Below the pieces are notes generated by a model that worked only from the letters and a program-made list of their open reading frames with translations, had not been told where the DNA came from and did no database searches. The position numbers and the translations under genes are program-made. A stretch of DNA of 19,662 nucleotides from Chloroflexota bacterium. GTDB lineage: Bacteria; Chloroflexota; Limnocylindria; Limnocylindrales; CSP1-4. Location: positions 1 to 19,662 of the forward strand of contig JACQEH010000202.1 of assembly GCA_016200675.1 (NCBI GenBank). Reading direction: 5' to 3'. Shown here one piece after another: positions 7,562 through 13,537 of this stretch (positions within the stretch are counted from its first letter, which is position 1; each line of letters begins with the position of its first letter).

Positions 7562-7953
7562 GCGGCCAGCGCCAGCACGGCGGCGACGGCGAAGACGTCC
7601 ATCCCGACGGCCGCCGCCACGAGCCATGCCAGCCGGAAGAGGCCGCGATTGCGGTTGACGGGCATCCAGGCCCAAGCCGATCGCCAGATCCGGAGCGAGG
7701 CGTCGGCCGTCGTGAGGATGAGGATGGGTGACCCGACCAGGATGCACAGCTTCACCAACGGGCTCGCCAGCGTCGAGCCCGTCTCGAGTGCCGTGATGGC
7801 GACGGCGCCGGCGACGAGGGCGATGGCGGAGAGGTTGATGTAGTGCTTTTGGAGCGGCGTCGGCGCCGTCTCCGGGATCGATCGCGGGGTCCCTGCCGGC
7901 GCGGCCTGGCGCTCCAGCACCGGCATGCCCGGCTCCCAGCGTGGATCGTCCAT
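7558..7953 (-). CDS. Small three-helix membrane protein
   Basis: 131 residues. A charged, proline-rich cytoplasmic head (1-38) is followed by hydrophobic segments at about 39-59, 64-84 and 106-131. I do not recognise the family. The ATG at 7953 is preceded, seven bases upstream, by a TACACT box, and the stop overlaps the NUDIX start by ATGA, so the two are cotranscribed. A frame upstream of 7953 reads into tandem repeats and gives low-complexity protein, so I did not extend the gene. Functional role unknown. Confidence 0.7.
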   Translation of the reverse strand: MDDPRWEPGMPVLERQAAPAGTPRSIPETAPTPLQKHYINLSAIALVAGAVAITALETGSTLASPLVKLCILVGSPILILTTADASLRIWRSAWAWMPVNRNRGLFRLAWLVAAAVGMDVFAVAAVLALAA

Positions 7954-7960
7954 CGAATCG

Positions 7961-7966
7961 AGTGTA
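7961..7966 (-). promoter_or_regulatory. -10 box (TACACT) of the membrane protein-NUDIX operon
   Basis: TACACT on the minus strand, seven bases before the ATG at 7953. An identical box at identical distance precedes the GrpB-PurK gene. The upstream spacer and any -35 fall inside the tandem repeats that begin at 7967. Confidence 0.45.
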
Positions 7967-8139
<173 letters not shown>

Positions 8140-8146
8140 ACCTCTC

Positions 8147-8596
8147 CTACAGCCGGCGCGTCTGCTCCGGGGCCGGCGCCTCGACCACCTCGCCACAGGT
8201 CGGGCAGAACCAGCGTGCCTCGAGCGCCGTCCCGCAGGCCGCGTGGCGAAGGGAATCGGGCTCGTCGCCGGCCGACCGGAGGCGGGCGCCCCAGTCGGCG
8301 AGCAGGCGCAGGGCGCCGGCGAGCGCCCGACCGTCCGCGGTCAGGCGGTATTCGAAGCGGGGCGGCCGCTCGCTGTAGGCGGTGGCGGCGATGAGGCCGT
8401 CGGCCGCCAGGTGCCGGAGGCGATCCGCCAGGATGTTCGGGGCGATCCCATGGACCTCGGCCTGGAGGTCGACGTTGCGTCGCGGCCCGCCGAGCAGTGC
8501 CTCGATGAGCCGGGGGCTCCAGCGATCGCCCACGCGGTCAAGAGCCACCGCGAGCGGTGACGGGGCCGGAGGTCGGGAGCCTCGGGGTGTAGTCAT
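8147..8596 (-). CDS. HxlR-family transcriptional regulator with C-terminal zinc ribbon
   Basis: 149 residues. The HxlR winged helix lies at about 14-107 (DRVGDRWSPRLIEALLGGPRR, then ILADRLRHLAADGLI and the EYRLTADGR wing). A C-terminal zinc finger (H118, C121, C131, C134) is an addition to the usual family plan. HxlR proteins typically sense reactive or redox-active small molecules; the finger may add metal or redox sensing (inference). The longer frame to 8689 would cover the operator region; the ATG at 8596 opens on the family start and has TACCAT six bases upstream. It is divergent from the protease-like gene, with palindromes in between. Confidence 0.85.
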   Translation of the reverse strand: MTTPRGSRPPAPSPLAVALDRVGDRWSPRLIEALLGGPRRNVDLQAEVHGIAPNILADRLRHLAADGLIAATAYSERPPRFEYRLTADGRALAGALRLLADWGARLRSAGDEPDSLRHAACGTALEARWFCPTCGEVVEAPAPEQTRRL

Positions 8597-8602
8597 CGGC
8601 TC

Positions 8603-8608
8603 ATGGTA
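8603..8608 (-). promoter_or_regulatory. -10 box (TACCAT) of the HxlR gene
   Basis: TACCAT on the minus strand, six bases before the ATG at 8596, another leaderless-type arrangement. No clear -35 seen. Confidence 0.35.
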
Positions 8609-8647
8609 GGCGTCGTCCGAGGCGCCGCTTGCACGGGTCGTCGGGAT

Positions 8648-8697
8648 GGCATACCTTGTCACTTGCATTTCGCAAGTATGCCTCGCCAAATGGCGAG
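8648..8697. promoter_or_regulatory. Palindromic operator region between HxlR and protease-like gene
   Basis: Three nested or adjacent inverted repeats. ACTTGC/GCAAGT around ATTTC (8661-8677) is the core. GGCATAC/GTATGCC (8648-8654 and 8676-8682) forms outer arms. CTCGCCA/TGGCGAG with a 2-base centre (8682-8697) abuts them. ACTTGC palindromes of this kind are common near HxlR genes (general knowledge), so this is probably the HxlR operator controlling both directions. Confidence 0.5.
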
Positions 8698-8713
8698 CGC
8701 AACCGAACCGCGA

Positions 8714-9946
8714 TCACCAGGAGCCGCCCGCACCATGTCCCTCCTCGACGATCTCTCCACCGCCATCTCCGCCGCGGCCTTGGCCGCCACCACCGGCGCG
8801 ACCGCCCTCGGCTGGGCGGACGGGAACGTCTCGCTCGGCGCGGTCGTGTTCGGGCTCGCGGCCACGAGCGGCGGCCCGGCCCGGGTCACCGTGGGCACCG
8901 TCTCCTCGGTCAACCGGGCGTTCCGGGGTCCGGGCGGCCGGCGCATCTCCGGCAGCATCGAGCACACCGCCCCGATGGCGTCCGGCTCCTCCGGAGGACC
9001 GATCGTCGATGCGGCGGGGCGGCTCGTGGGCCTCAACACGCATCGCATCGGGGAGGGCTTCTACCTTGCCCGGCCGGCCGACGCGGACCTCCGCGAGCGG
9101 GTCGAGGTCCTGGCCCGCGGCCAGTCCGTGGAGCGGCCGCGCCTGGGCGTGGAAGTCGCACCGGGCCACGTGGCACGGCGCCTGCGCCGGTCCGTCGGGC
9201 TTCCCGAGCGCGACGGGCTCCTCGTCCGTGGGGTCGAGGACGGCTCGCCGGCCGCCGGCGCCGGCATCCGCGAGGGTGACCTCATCGTACGGATCGCGGG
9301 AGTTGACGTGGCCGACGCTGACGGTCTCCTCGACGCCATGGCGGGCGCCAGGGGCCCGATCGAGGTCGTCGTGGTCCGCGGGGCCGAGGAGCTGATGCTC
9401 AAGGCCGACCTCGGGTAGGGCCGTCTTCCGGGCGGCAGACGCCGCCCGGGCCGCGCCGGCTCGGGATCCGCTCAGGACCCCGGGGCGTTCGATCTGGTCG
9501 GCGCGGTAGGCCGCCAGGCGATCTGCCAGGGCGGCATCGGACAGGGCCAGGATCTGGATCGCCAGGATCGCGGCGTTCTCGGCGTTGCCGATGGCGACCG
9601 TCGCGACCGGGATCCCGCGCGGCATCTGGACGATCGAGAGGAGCGAGTCGAGGCCGCCGAGGTGCTGGGTGGGCATCGGCACGCCGATCACGGGCAGGGC
9701 CGTCTTGGCCGCCAGCATGCCCGGCAGGTGGGCCGCTCCGCCCGCGCCCGCAATGATCACCTTGATCCCGCGACCGGCCGCCGCTTCCGCGTAGGCGTAC
9801 AGGTGATCGGGGCTTCGATGCGCGGAGACGACCCGCAGCTCGCAGGGGACGTCGAGCATGTCGAGGAGGGCCGTCGCCCGCTCGAGGATCGGGAAGTCCG
9901 AGCGGCTCCCGCCGACGACCCCGACCATCGCTGCCCGATCCGTCAC
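8714..9946 (-). CDS. purE: 5-(carboxyamino)imidazole ribonucleotide mutase, stop codon apparently lost
   Basis: PurE converts N5-CAIR to CAIR in purine synthesis. Residues 1-155 are a complete class I PurE: GGSRSDFPIL, SAHRSP at 41-46, GAGGAAHLPGM at 68-77, LGGLDSLLSIVQMP at 96-109. Family proteins end near 160-170, but this frame continues to 410 residues, passing through the hairpin at 9428-9449 and then antisense along the whole protease-like gene. The tail is low-complexity shadow sequence. One base off, a TGA at 9474-9472 would end the protein at about 157 residues, next to a CCCCGGGG run, so a one-base insertion or sequencing slip is the simplest explanation. The believable PurE part is 9472-9946. 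The GTG start overlaps the purK stop by GTGA. Confidence 0.8.
   Translation of the reverse strand: MTDRAAMVGVVGGSRSDFPILERATALLDMLDVPCELRVVSAHRSPDHLYAYAEAAAGRGIKVIIAGAGGAAHLPGMLAAKTALPVIGVPMPTQHLGGLDSLLSIVQMPRGIPVATVAIGNAENAAILAIQILALSDAALADRLAAYRADQIERPGVLSGSRAGAARAASAARKTALPEVGLEHQLLGPADHDDLDRAPGARHGVEETVSVGHVNSRDPYDEVTLADAGAGGRRAVLDPTDEEPVALGKPDGPAQAPCHVARCDFHAQARPLHGLAAGQDLDPLAEVRVGRPGKVEALPDAMRVEAHEPPRRIDDRSSGGAGRHRGGVLDAAGDAPAARTPERPVDRGDGAHGDPGRAAARGREPEHDRAERDVPVRPAEGGRAGGGGQGRGGDGGGEIVEEGHGAGGSW
8735..9418 (+). CDS. S1C/HtrA-like protease with PDZ domain, missing catalytic His and Asp
   Basis: 227 residues. The region around the nucleophile is present: GSSGGPIVDAAGRLVGLNT, with Ser86 in G-x-S-G-G-P. 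A C-terminal PDZ domain covers about 135-225 (LGVEV..GLLVRGV..GSPAAGAGIREGDLIVRI). The N-terminal half of a trypsin-like fold, with the His (TAxHV) and Asp (DLAVL) motifs, is absent. The head MSLLDDLSTAISAA looks like the normal start of such Chloroflexota proteins and jumps straight to the strand before the Ser. An internal deletion is likely, and it should be inactive as a protease; peptide binding by PDZ could remain. Third codon positions are almost all G/C, supporting this frame over the antisense purE extension. AGGAG at 8719-8723 supports the ATG at 8735. Confidence 0.75.
   Translation: MSLLDDLSTAISAAALAATTGATALGWADGNVSLGAVVFGLAATSGGPARVTVGTVSSVNRAFRGPGGRRISGSIEHTAPMASGSSGGPIVDAAGRLVGLNTHRIGEGFYLARPADADLRERVEVLARGQSVERPRLGVEVAPGHVARRLRRSVGLPERDGLLVRGVEDGSPAAGAGIREGDLIVRIAGVDVADADGLLDAMAGARGPIEVVVVRGAEELMLKADLG
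9428..9449. terminator. Bidirectional hairpin between protease-like gene and purE
   Basis: Perfect 9-bp stem CCGGGCGGC/GCCGCCCGG with a 4-base loop AGAC, ten bases past the protease-like stop. It would serve both convergent genes. It lies inside the extended purE frame, which argues that purE originally stopped before it. Confidence 0.6.
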
Positions 9947-11709
9947 CGTCCTGCCTCCCCTTCATCGCCGGCCGCGGCTGACCGCTCGTCCGCCCATCGG
10001 ATCCGGCCAGCCGCCGTCCGGGCCGCCTCGAGCGCGGCCTGCGGCGAATCGCCGACGGCCGTGACGTGACCCATCTTCCGCCGCTCGAAGACACGTCGCT
10101 TGTCGTAGAGGTGGACGTGCGCGTCGCGGACGTCGAGGGCCTGATCGAGGCCGCCGACCGAGGCCGGTCGCTCGGTCCCCGAGCCGAGCAGGTTGACCGT
10201 GGCGGCGCCCCCGCCTCGAAGGTCCGTCGACCCGAGGGGCAGGCCGCAGATCGCCCGGACGTGCTGCTCGAACTGGCTCGTGACCGTGCCCTCGATGGTC
10301 CAGTGGCCGCTGTTGTGGACGCGCGGCGCGAGCTCGTTCACGAGCAGCGAGCCGTCGGGCATGAGGAAGAGCTCGGCGGTCAGGAGCCCGACCATGCCCA
10401 TCCCCGTGGCGAGGTCGGCGCACAGGGCCGCCGCTGCCTTGGCGGTCGCTGACGGGATGCCGGCAGGCGTCCACGACTCGACGAGGATCCCGTTGTCGTG
10501 GACGTTGCGGGCCGCGGGAAAGCTCGTCGTCACGCCATCCACGCCGCGGGCCACGATGACCGAAAGCTCGGCGGCGAAGGCCATCTCCCGTTCTAGGAGC
10601 ATCGGCCGGCCCGACGCCAGCTCGCGATCGAGCATCGCCCGGGCGGCCGGGAGATCGTCCGGACCGCCGATCCGGACCTGACTCCGGCCGTCGTAGCCGC
10701 CGATCGAGGCCTTGAGGCGGAGCGGCAGGCCGAGCTCGCCGACGCCGACCTCGAGGGCCTCCGGGCTGGGGATCTCGCGCCACGGCGCGACCGCCGCGCC
10801 GTTCGCCTCGAGGAACCGCCGCTCGGCGAGGCGGTCCTGGGTCAGCTTCAGGGCGTGGGGGCCCGGGCGGATCGGGACCGATCCGTCGTCGAGGGCCTTG
10901 ACGAGGGCGAGCGAGACGTGCTCGAGCTCGTAGGTGATCACGGCACAGCCGGCCGCCAGCCGGCGAGCCGCCCCGATGTCCTCGTACGAGCCGATCTCCA
11001 GGCGATCGGCGACCGCCGCCGCCGGGCAGGCCGGGTCGGGATCGAGGACGACGACGCGATAGCCGAGGGACCGGGCGGCGAGGGCCAGCATCCGTCCGAG
11101 CTGGCCGCCGCCGAGGATGCCGATCGTGGCCGGGGGCTGGATCGCCGGGATCCGGAAGCCGAGCTGCTTGTAGACGTTGAGGATCCACGTCGTCTTGGAG
11201 TGCGTGTAGCGGAAGCCGTCGACGCTCGAGCCGCCGGTGATCCGGGTCTTGAGCTCGGCGTACTGGCGGAGCAGCTCGGGGTCGTTGCGAAGCGCGTCGC
11301 GGAAGGCGAGGTCGCGGGGCATGTCGCCCCCGGTGGGCTGGACGTGGAGGTGAATCCGGAACTCGTCGCCGTCGACCGCCACGGCCCCTACCAGCATGGG
11401 CCGGGACGGCGGCCAGGGATCGGGACCCGGCTGGGGCTGGAAGCCGAGCCCGTAGAGGGCGTCCACGATTCCCGGGATCCGGGCCGGCTCGGCCTCGACG
11501 GACAGGTCCACGATGCCCTTGCCGGGCAGGCCCGGCACGGCCGTGCTCCAGATGTGCTCCACGACGAGGTCCGGCCGACGCCGCTGGATCGCGGCCCCGA
11601 CCGCTGCCGCGACCTGGACGGTGCGGGGATCCCAGTCGCTGACATGGGCCACACGCCGCTCGTAGGGCAGGATCCTGGGGTCCGCGAGATCGGGGTGGAT
11701 GTCGGTCAC
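9943..11709 (-). CDS. purK: GrpB-like domain fused to N5-carboxyaminoimidazole ribonucleotide synthase (PurK)
   Basis: 588 residues. Residues about 10-185 match the GrpB/UPF0157 nucleotidyltransferase-like family (EHIWSTAVPGLPGKGIVDLSV, then FRDALRNDPELLRQYAELK and YTHSKTTWIL). Residues about 195-575 are PurK, an ATP-grasp enzyme making N5-CAIR from AIR, bicarbonate and ATP: TIGILGGGQLGRML, GGYDGRSQV, NELAPRVHNSGHWT. There is no ATG, GTG or TTG between the two domains, so PurK cannot start separately close to its fold: the fusion is truly encoded. The GTG at 11709 has TACACT seven bases upstream; a longer frame to 11844 crosses the divergent promoter and is rejected. purE follows with a 4-base overlap. 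The role of GrpB here is unknown. Confidence 0.88.
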   Translation of the reverse strand: MTDIHPDLADPRILPYERRVAHVSDWDPRTVQVAAAVGAAIQRRRPDLVVEHIWSTAVPGLPGKGIVDLSVEAEPARIPGIVDALYGLGFQPQPGPDPWPPSRPMLVGAVAVDGDEFRIHLHVQPTGGDMPRDLAFRDALRNDPELLRQYAELKTRITGGSSVDGFRYTHSKTTWILNVYKQLGFRIPAIQPPATIGILGGGQLGRMLALAARSLGYRVVVLDPDPACPAAAVADRLEIGSYEDIGAARRLAAGCAVITYELEHVSLALVKALDDGSVPIRPGPHALKLTQDRLAERRFLEANGAAVAPWREIPSPEALEVGVGELGLPLRLKASIGGYDGRSQVRIGGPDDLPAARAMLDRELASGRPMLLEREMAFAAELSVIVARGVDGVTTSFPAARNVHDNGILVESWTPAGIPSATAKAAAALCADLATGMGMVGLLTAELFLMPDGSLLVNELAPRVHNSGHWTIEGTVTSQFEQHVRAICGLPLGSTDLRGGGAATVNLLGSGTERPASVGGLDQALDVRDAHVHLYDKRRVFERRKMGHVTAVGDSPQAALEAARTAAGRIRWADERSAAAGDEGEAGR

Positions 11710-11716
11710 GGGCCGA

Positions 11717-11722
11717 AGTGTA
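11717..11722 (-). promoter_or_regulatory. -10 box (TACACT) of the grpB-purK/purE operon
   Basis: TACACT on the minus strand exactly seven bases before the GTG at 11709. No good -35 is visible. It implies a leaderless message. Confidence 0.4.
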
Positions 11723-11733
11723 GGGGCTTCCCC

Positions 11734-11762
11734 TTGCCTCGCGACCGCTCGGCCGCTACCCT
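11734..11762 (+). promoter_or_regulatory. Promoter of the rRNA methyltransferase gene
   Basis: TTGCCT (11734-11739), 17-base spacer, TACCCT (11757-11762), then seven bases to the ATG at 11770. This is a good promoter in the 60-base divergent gap, and it supports the ATG despite the early stop. Confidence 0.5.
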
Positions 11763-11769
11763 CCCGCAC

Positions 11770-12408
11770 ATGCTCACCACGGTCGTCGGTCGCCGCCTCA
11801 TCGAGGTGGACGTCGGGTAAGTCGCCGAAATCGTTGCCCGCCACGAGCGAGTTGCGATCGACCTCGGCACGGGCGACGGCCGAGCGGTCCTCGCGACGGC
11901 CGCCCGGGATCCCCGGCAGCTCGCCATCGGGCTGGATGCGAATGCGTCCTCGATGGAGGACGCGTCGCGGCGCGCGGCGCGCCCGGTTCGGAAGGGCGGG
12001 CTCGCCAACGTCCTCTTCGCGGTCGCCGCGGCCGAGCGGGTGCCCGCCGAGCTCCGGGGCCTGGGCACCGTGGTGACCTTGGCGTTTCCGTGGGGCTCGC
12101 TGCTGCGCGGCTGCGTCGGGCTGGACCCGGTCGTCGCGGAGGGCGTCCGCTCCCTCGTGGCGCCTGGCGGCCGCCTCGACTTCCTCCTGGCACCGGCGGG
12201 GCGCGACCGCCTGCCCGGCGTTCCGACCGAGCCGGACGCCGTCGTCGAGGCCTGTCGAGCGACGTTCGAGGGCCTCGGCCTCACGTTCCGCGAGGGCCGC
12301 GCCGCGAGCAAGGAAGAGCTCCGCGACAGCGCCTCGTCATGGGCTCGCCGCCTCCTCCACGAGGGCCGCGAGCGTCGCGCGGTCCGCGTCCGGTTCGAGA
12401 GCTCGTAG
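11770..12408 (+). pseudogene. KamB/NpmA-type 16S rRNA (A1408-N1) methyltransferase with in-frame TAA
   Basis: The frame reads MLTTVVGRRLIEVDVG, TAA (11818-11820), then continues in the same frame for 195 residues to TAG at 12406-12408. The downstream part holds the SAM loop AIDLGTGDGRAV, then GLDAN, KGGLANVLFAVAAAERVP, LAFPWGSLLRG and a SWARRL..RVRF end. These follow NpmA/KamB block by block, at nearly the same total length (about 212 versus 219 codons). That family methylates A1408 of 16S rRNA and gives broad aminoglycoside resistance; intrinsic Chloroflexota and actinobacterial homologues are less studied. The stop falls where NpmA has Glu, one base from GAA. No in-frame ATG, GTG or TTG lies between the stop and the SAM loop; the next is 11953, past it. 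So without read-through or a base error the product is dead. Confidence 0.78.
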
Positions 12409-12411
12409 CAT
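12406..12411 (+). promoter_or_regulatory. -10 box (TAGCAT) of the nucleoside hydrolase gene
   Basis: TAGCAT overlaps the methyltransferase TAG stop and ends seven bases before the ATG at 12419, matching the leaderless spacing seen elsewhere. No clear -35. Confidence 0.3.
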
Positions 12412-12418
12412 TCCGCCG

Positions 12419-13537
12419 ATGAGCGGCCGCCTGCCCCTGGTCCTCGATGTCGACACCGGAATCGACGACAGCCTCGCCCTCCTGTATGCCTGCGCGTCGC
12501 CGGACGCTGAGCTCGTGGCGGTGACCTGCGTCGCCGGCAACGTCCTGCTCGACGCCGTCGTCGACAACACGCTGGCAGTCCTCGAGCTCGCTGGCCGGAC
12601 GGACGTGCCCGTCCACGCCGGTGCGGCCGCGCCGCTCGTCAAGCCGCTCGTGACCACCGAGGAGACCCACGGCCCCCGCGGCATCGGGCACGCGCGGCTG
12701 GCGGTCCCGGCGCGCGAGCCGGCGAGCGACGACGCCGCGGGGGCGATCGTCCGGCTCGCCCGGGACCGCCCCGGCGAGATCCGGCTCGTGACGCTCGGCC
12801 CGGTCACGAACCTCGCCCGGGCCCTCGCCCTCGAGCCCCGGCTGCCGGCCCAACTCCGTGGCTGGACCATGATGGGCGGCGCGTTCGGTGTCCCCGGCAA
12901 CACCACCCCGACGAGCGAGTGGAACGTCCACGTCGATCCCGACGCGCTGGCGGCCTGCCTCGCCGGCTGGTCTCGGGATGCGCCCTCGGCGGGGGGCGCT
13001 CCGGGACGGCCGCACCCGATCGCGATGGGCGCTCCGGGACGGCCGCACCCGATGGCGATGGGCCTCGACGTCACCGAGCGCGCCAGGCTGCTGCCGGAGC
13101 ACGTGGCCGCCATTTCCCGGCGAGCAGGCGCGGCGCCCGCCGACGCGGCGGTGCTCGAAGCGCCGGACTCCCTGATGCTGGCGCGCGGCTCCGTGGCGGC
13201 GAACCCGGTCCTTCGCTTCGTCGTGGATGCGCTGCGCTTCTACTTCGAGTTCCACGCCGCGAACGACGGCTTCTACGGCGCCTTCATCCACGATCCGTTC
13301 GTGGTTGCCGCCACCCTCGACCCGCACCTCGTGCGGACACGGCCGCTGGCCGTCGAGGTCGAAGTCGGGCCCGGCCTCGGCCACGCGATGACGGTCGCCG
13401 ACTGGCGCGGCGCATGGTCCCGCGAACCGAATGCCGACGTCGCCGTCGAGGCGGATCCGGTCGCGTTCCTCGAGCGGTTGGTCGACCGAGTCGGCTCCCT
13501 TGCGGCGACTCGCGGGGCGGTTACCGCTCCCGATTGA
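12419..13537 (+). CDS. Inosine/uridine-preferring nucleoside hydrolase
   Basis: 372 residues, longer than the usual 310-340. It splits ribonucleosides to base plus ribose in salvage. The N-terminal Ca-binding aspartate cluster DVDTGIDDSLALLYA (9-23), LGPVTNLARAL, MMGGAF, WNVHVDPDA, and the catalytic IHDPFVVA near the C-terminus are intact. The added length comes partly from an 11-residue tandem duplication (GAPGRPHPIAM then GAPGRPHPMAM) just before GLDVTERA. This falls in the loop ahead of a core strand, so activity may survive. It starts 10 bases after the methyltransferase stop. Its 3' end overlaps the convergent sialidase-like gene by 17 bases. Confidence 0.88.
   Translation: MSGRLPLVLDVDTGIDDSLALLYACASPDAELVAVTCVAGNVLLDAVVDNTLAVLELAGRTDVPVHAGAAAPLVKPLVTTEETHGPRGIGHARLAVPAREPASDDAAGAIVRLARDRPGEIRLVTLGPVTNLARALALEPRLPAQLRGWTMMGGAFGVPGNTTPTSEWNVHVDPDALAACLAGWSRDAPSAGGAPGRPHPIAMGAPGRPHPMAMGLDVTERARLLPEHVAAISRRAGAAPADAAVLEAPDSLMLARGSVAANPVLRFVVDALRFYFEFHAANDGFYGAFIHDPFVVAATLDPHLVRTRPLAVEVEVGPGLGHAMTVADWRGAWSREPNADVAVEADPVAFLERLVDRVGSLAATRGAVTAPD
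12995..13060 (+). repeat. 33-bp in-frame tandem duplication in the nucleoside hydrolase gene
   Basis: Copies at 12995-13027 and 13028-13060 differ at one base (ATC versus ATG, Ile to Met). The near identity suggests a recent slippage or recombination event. Confidence 0.9.

Noticed and set aside
11388..11844. Extension of the GrpB-PurK frame upstream to 11844
   Set aside because: The extra residues are not GrpB-like and would overlap the divergent promoter and the methyltransferase start. The GTG at 11709 with a -10 box seven bases upstream fits better.
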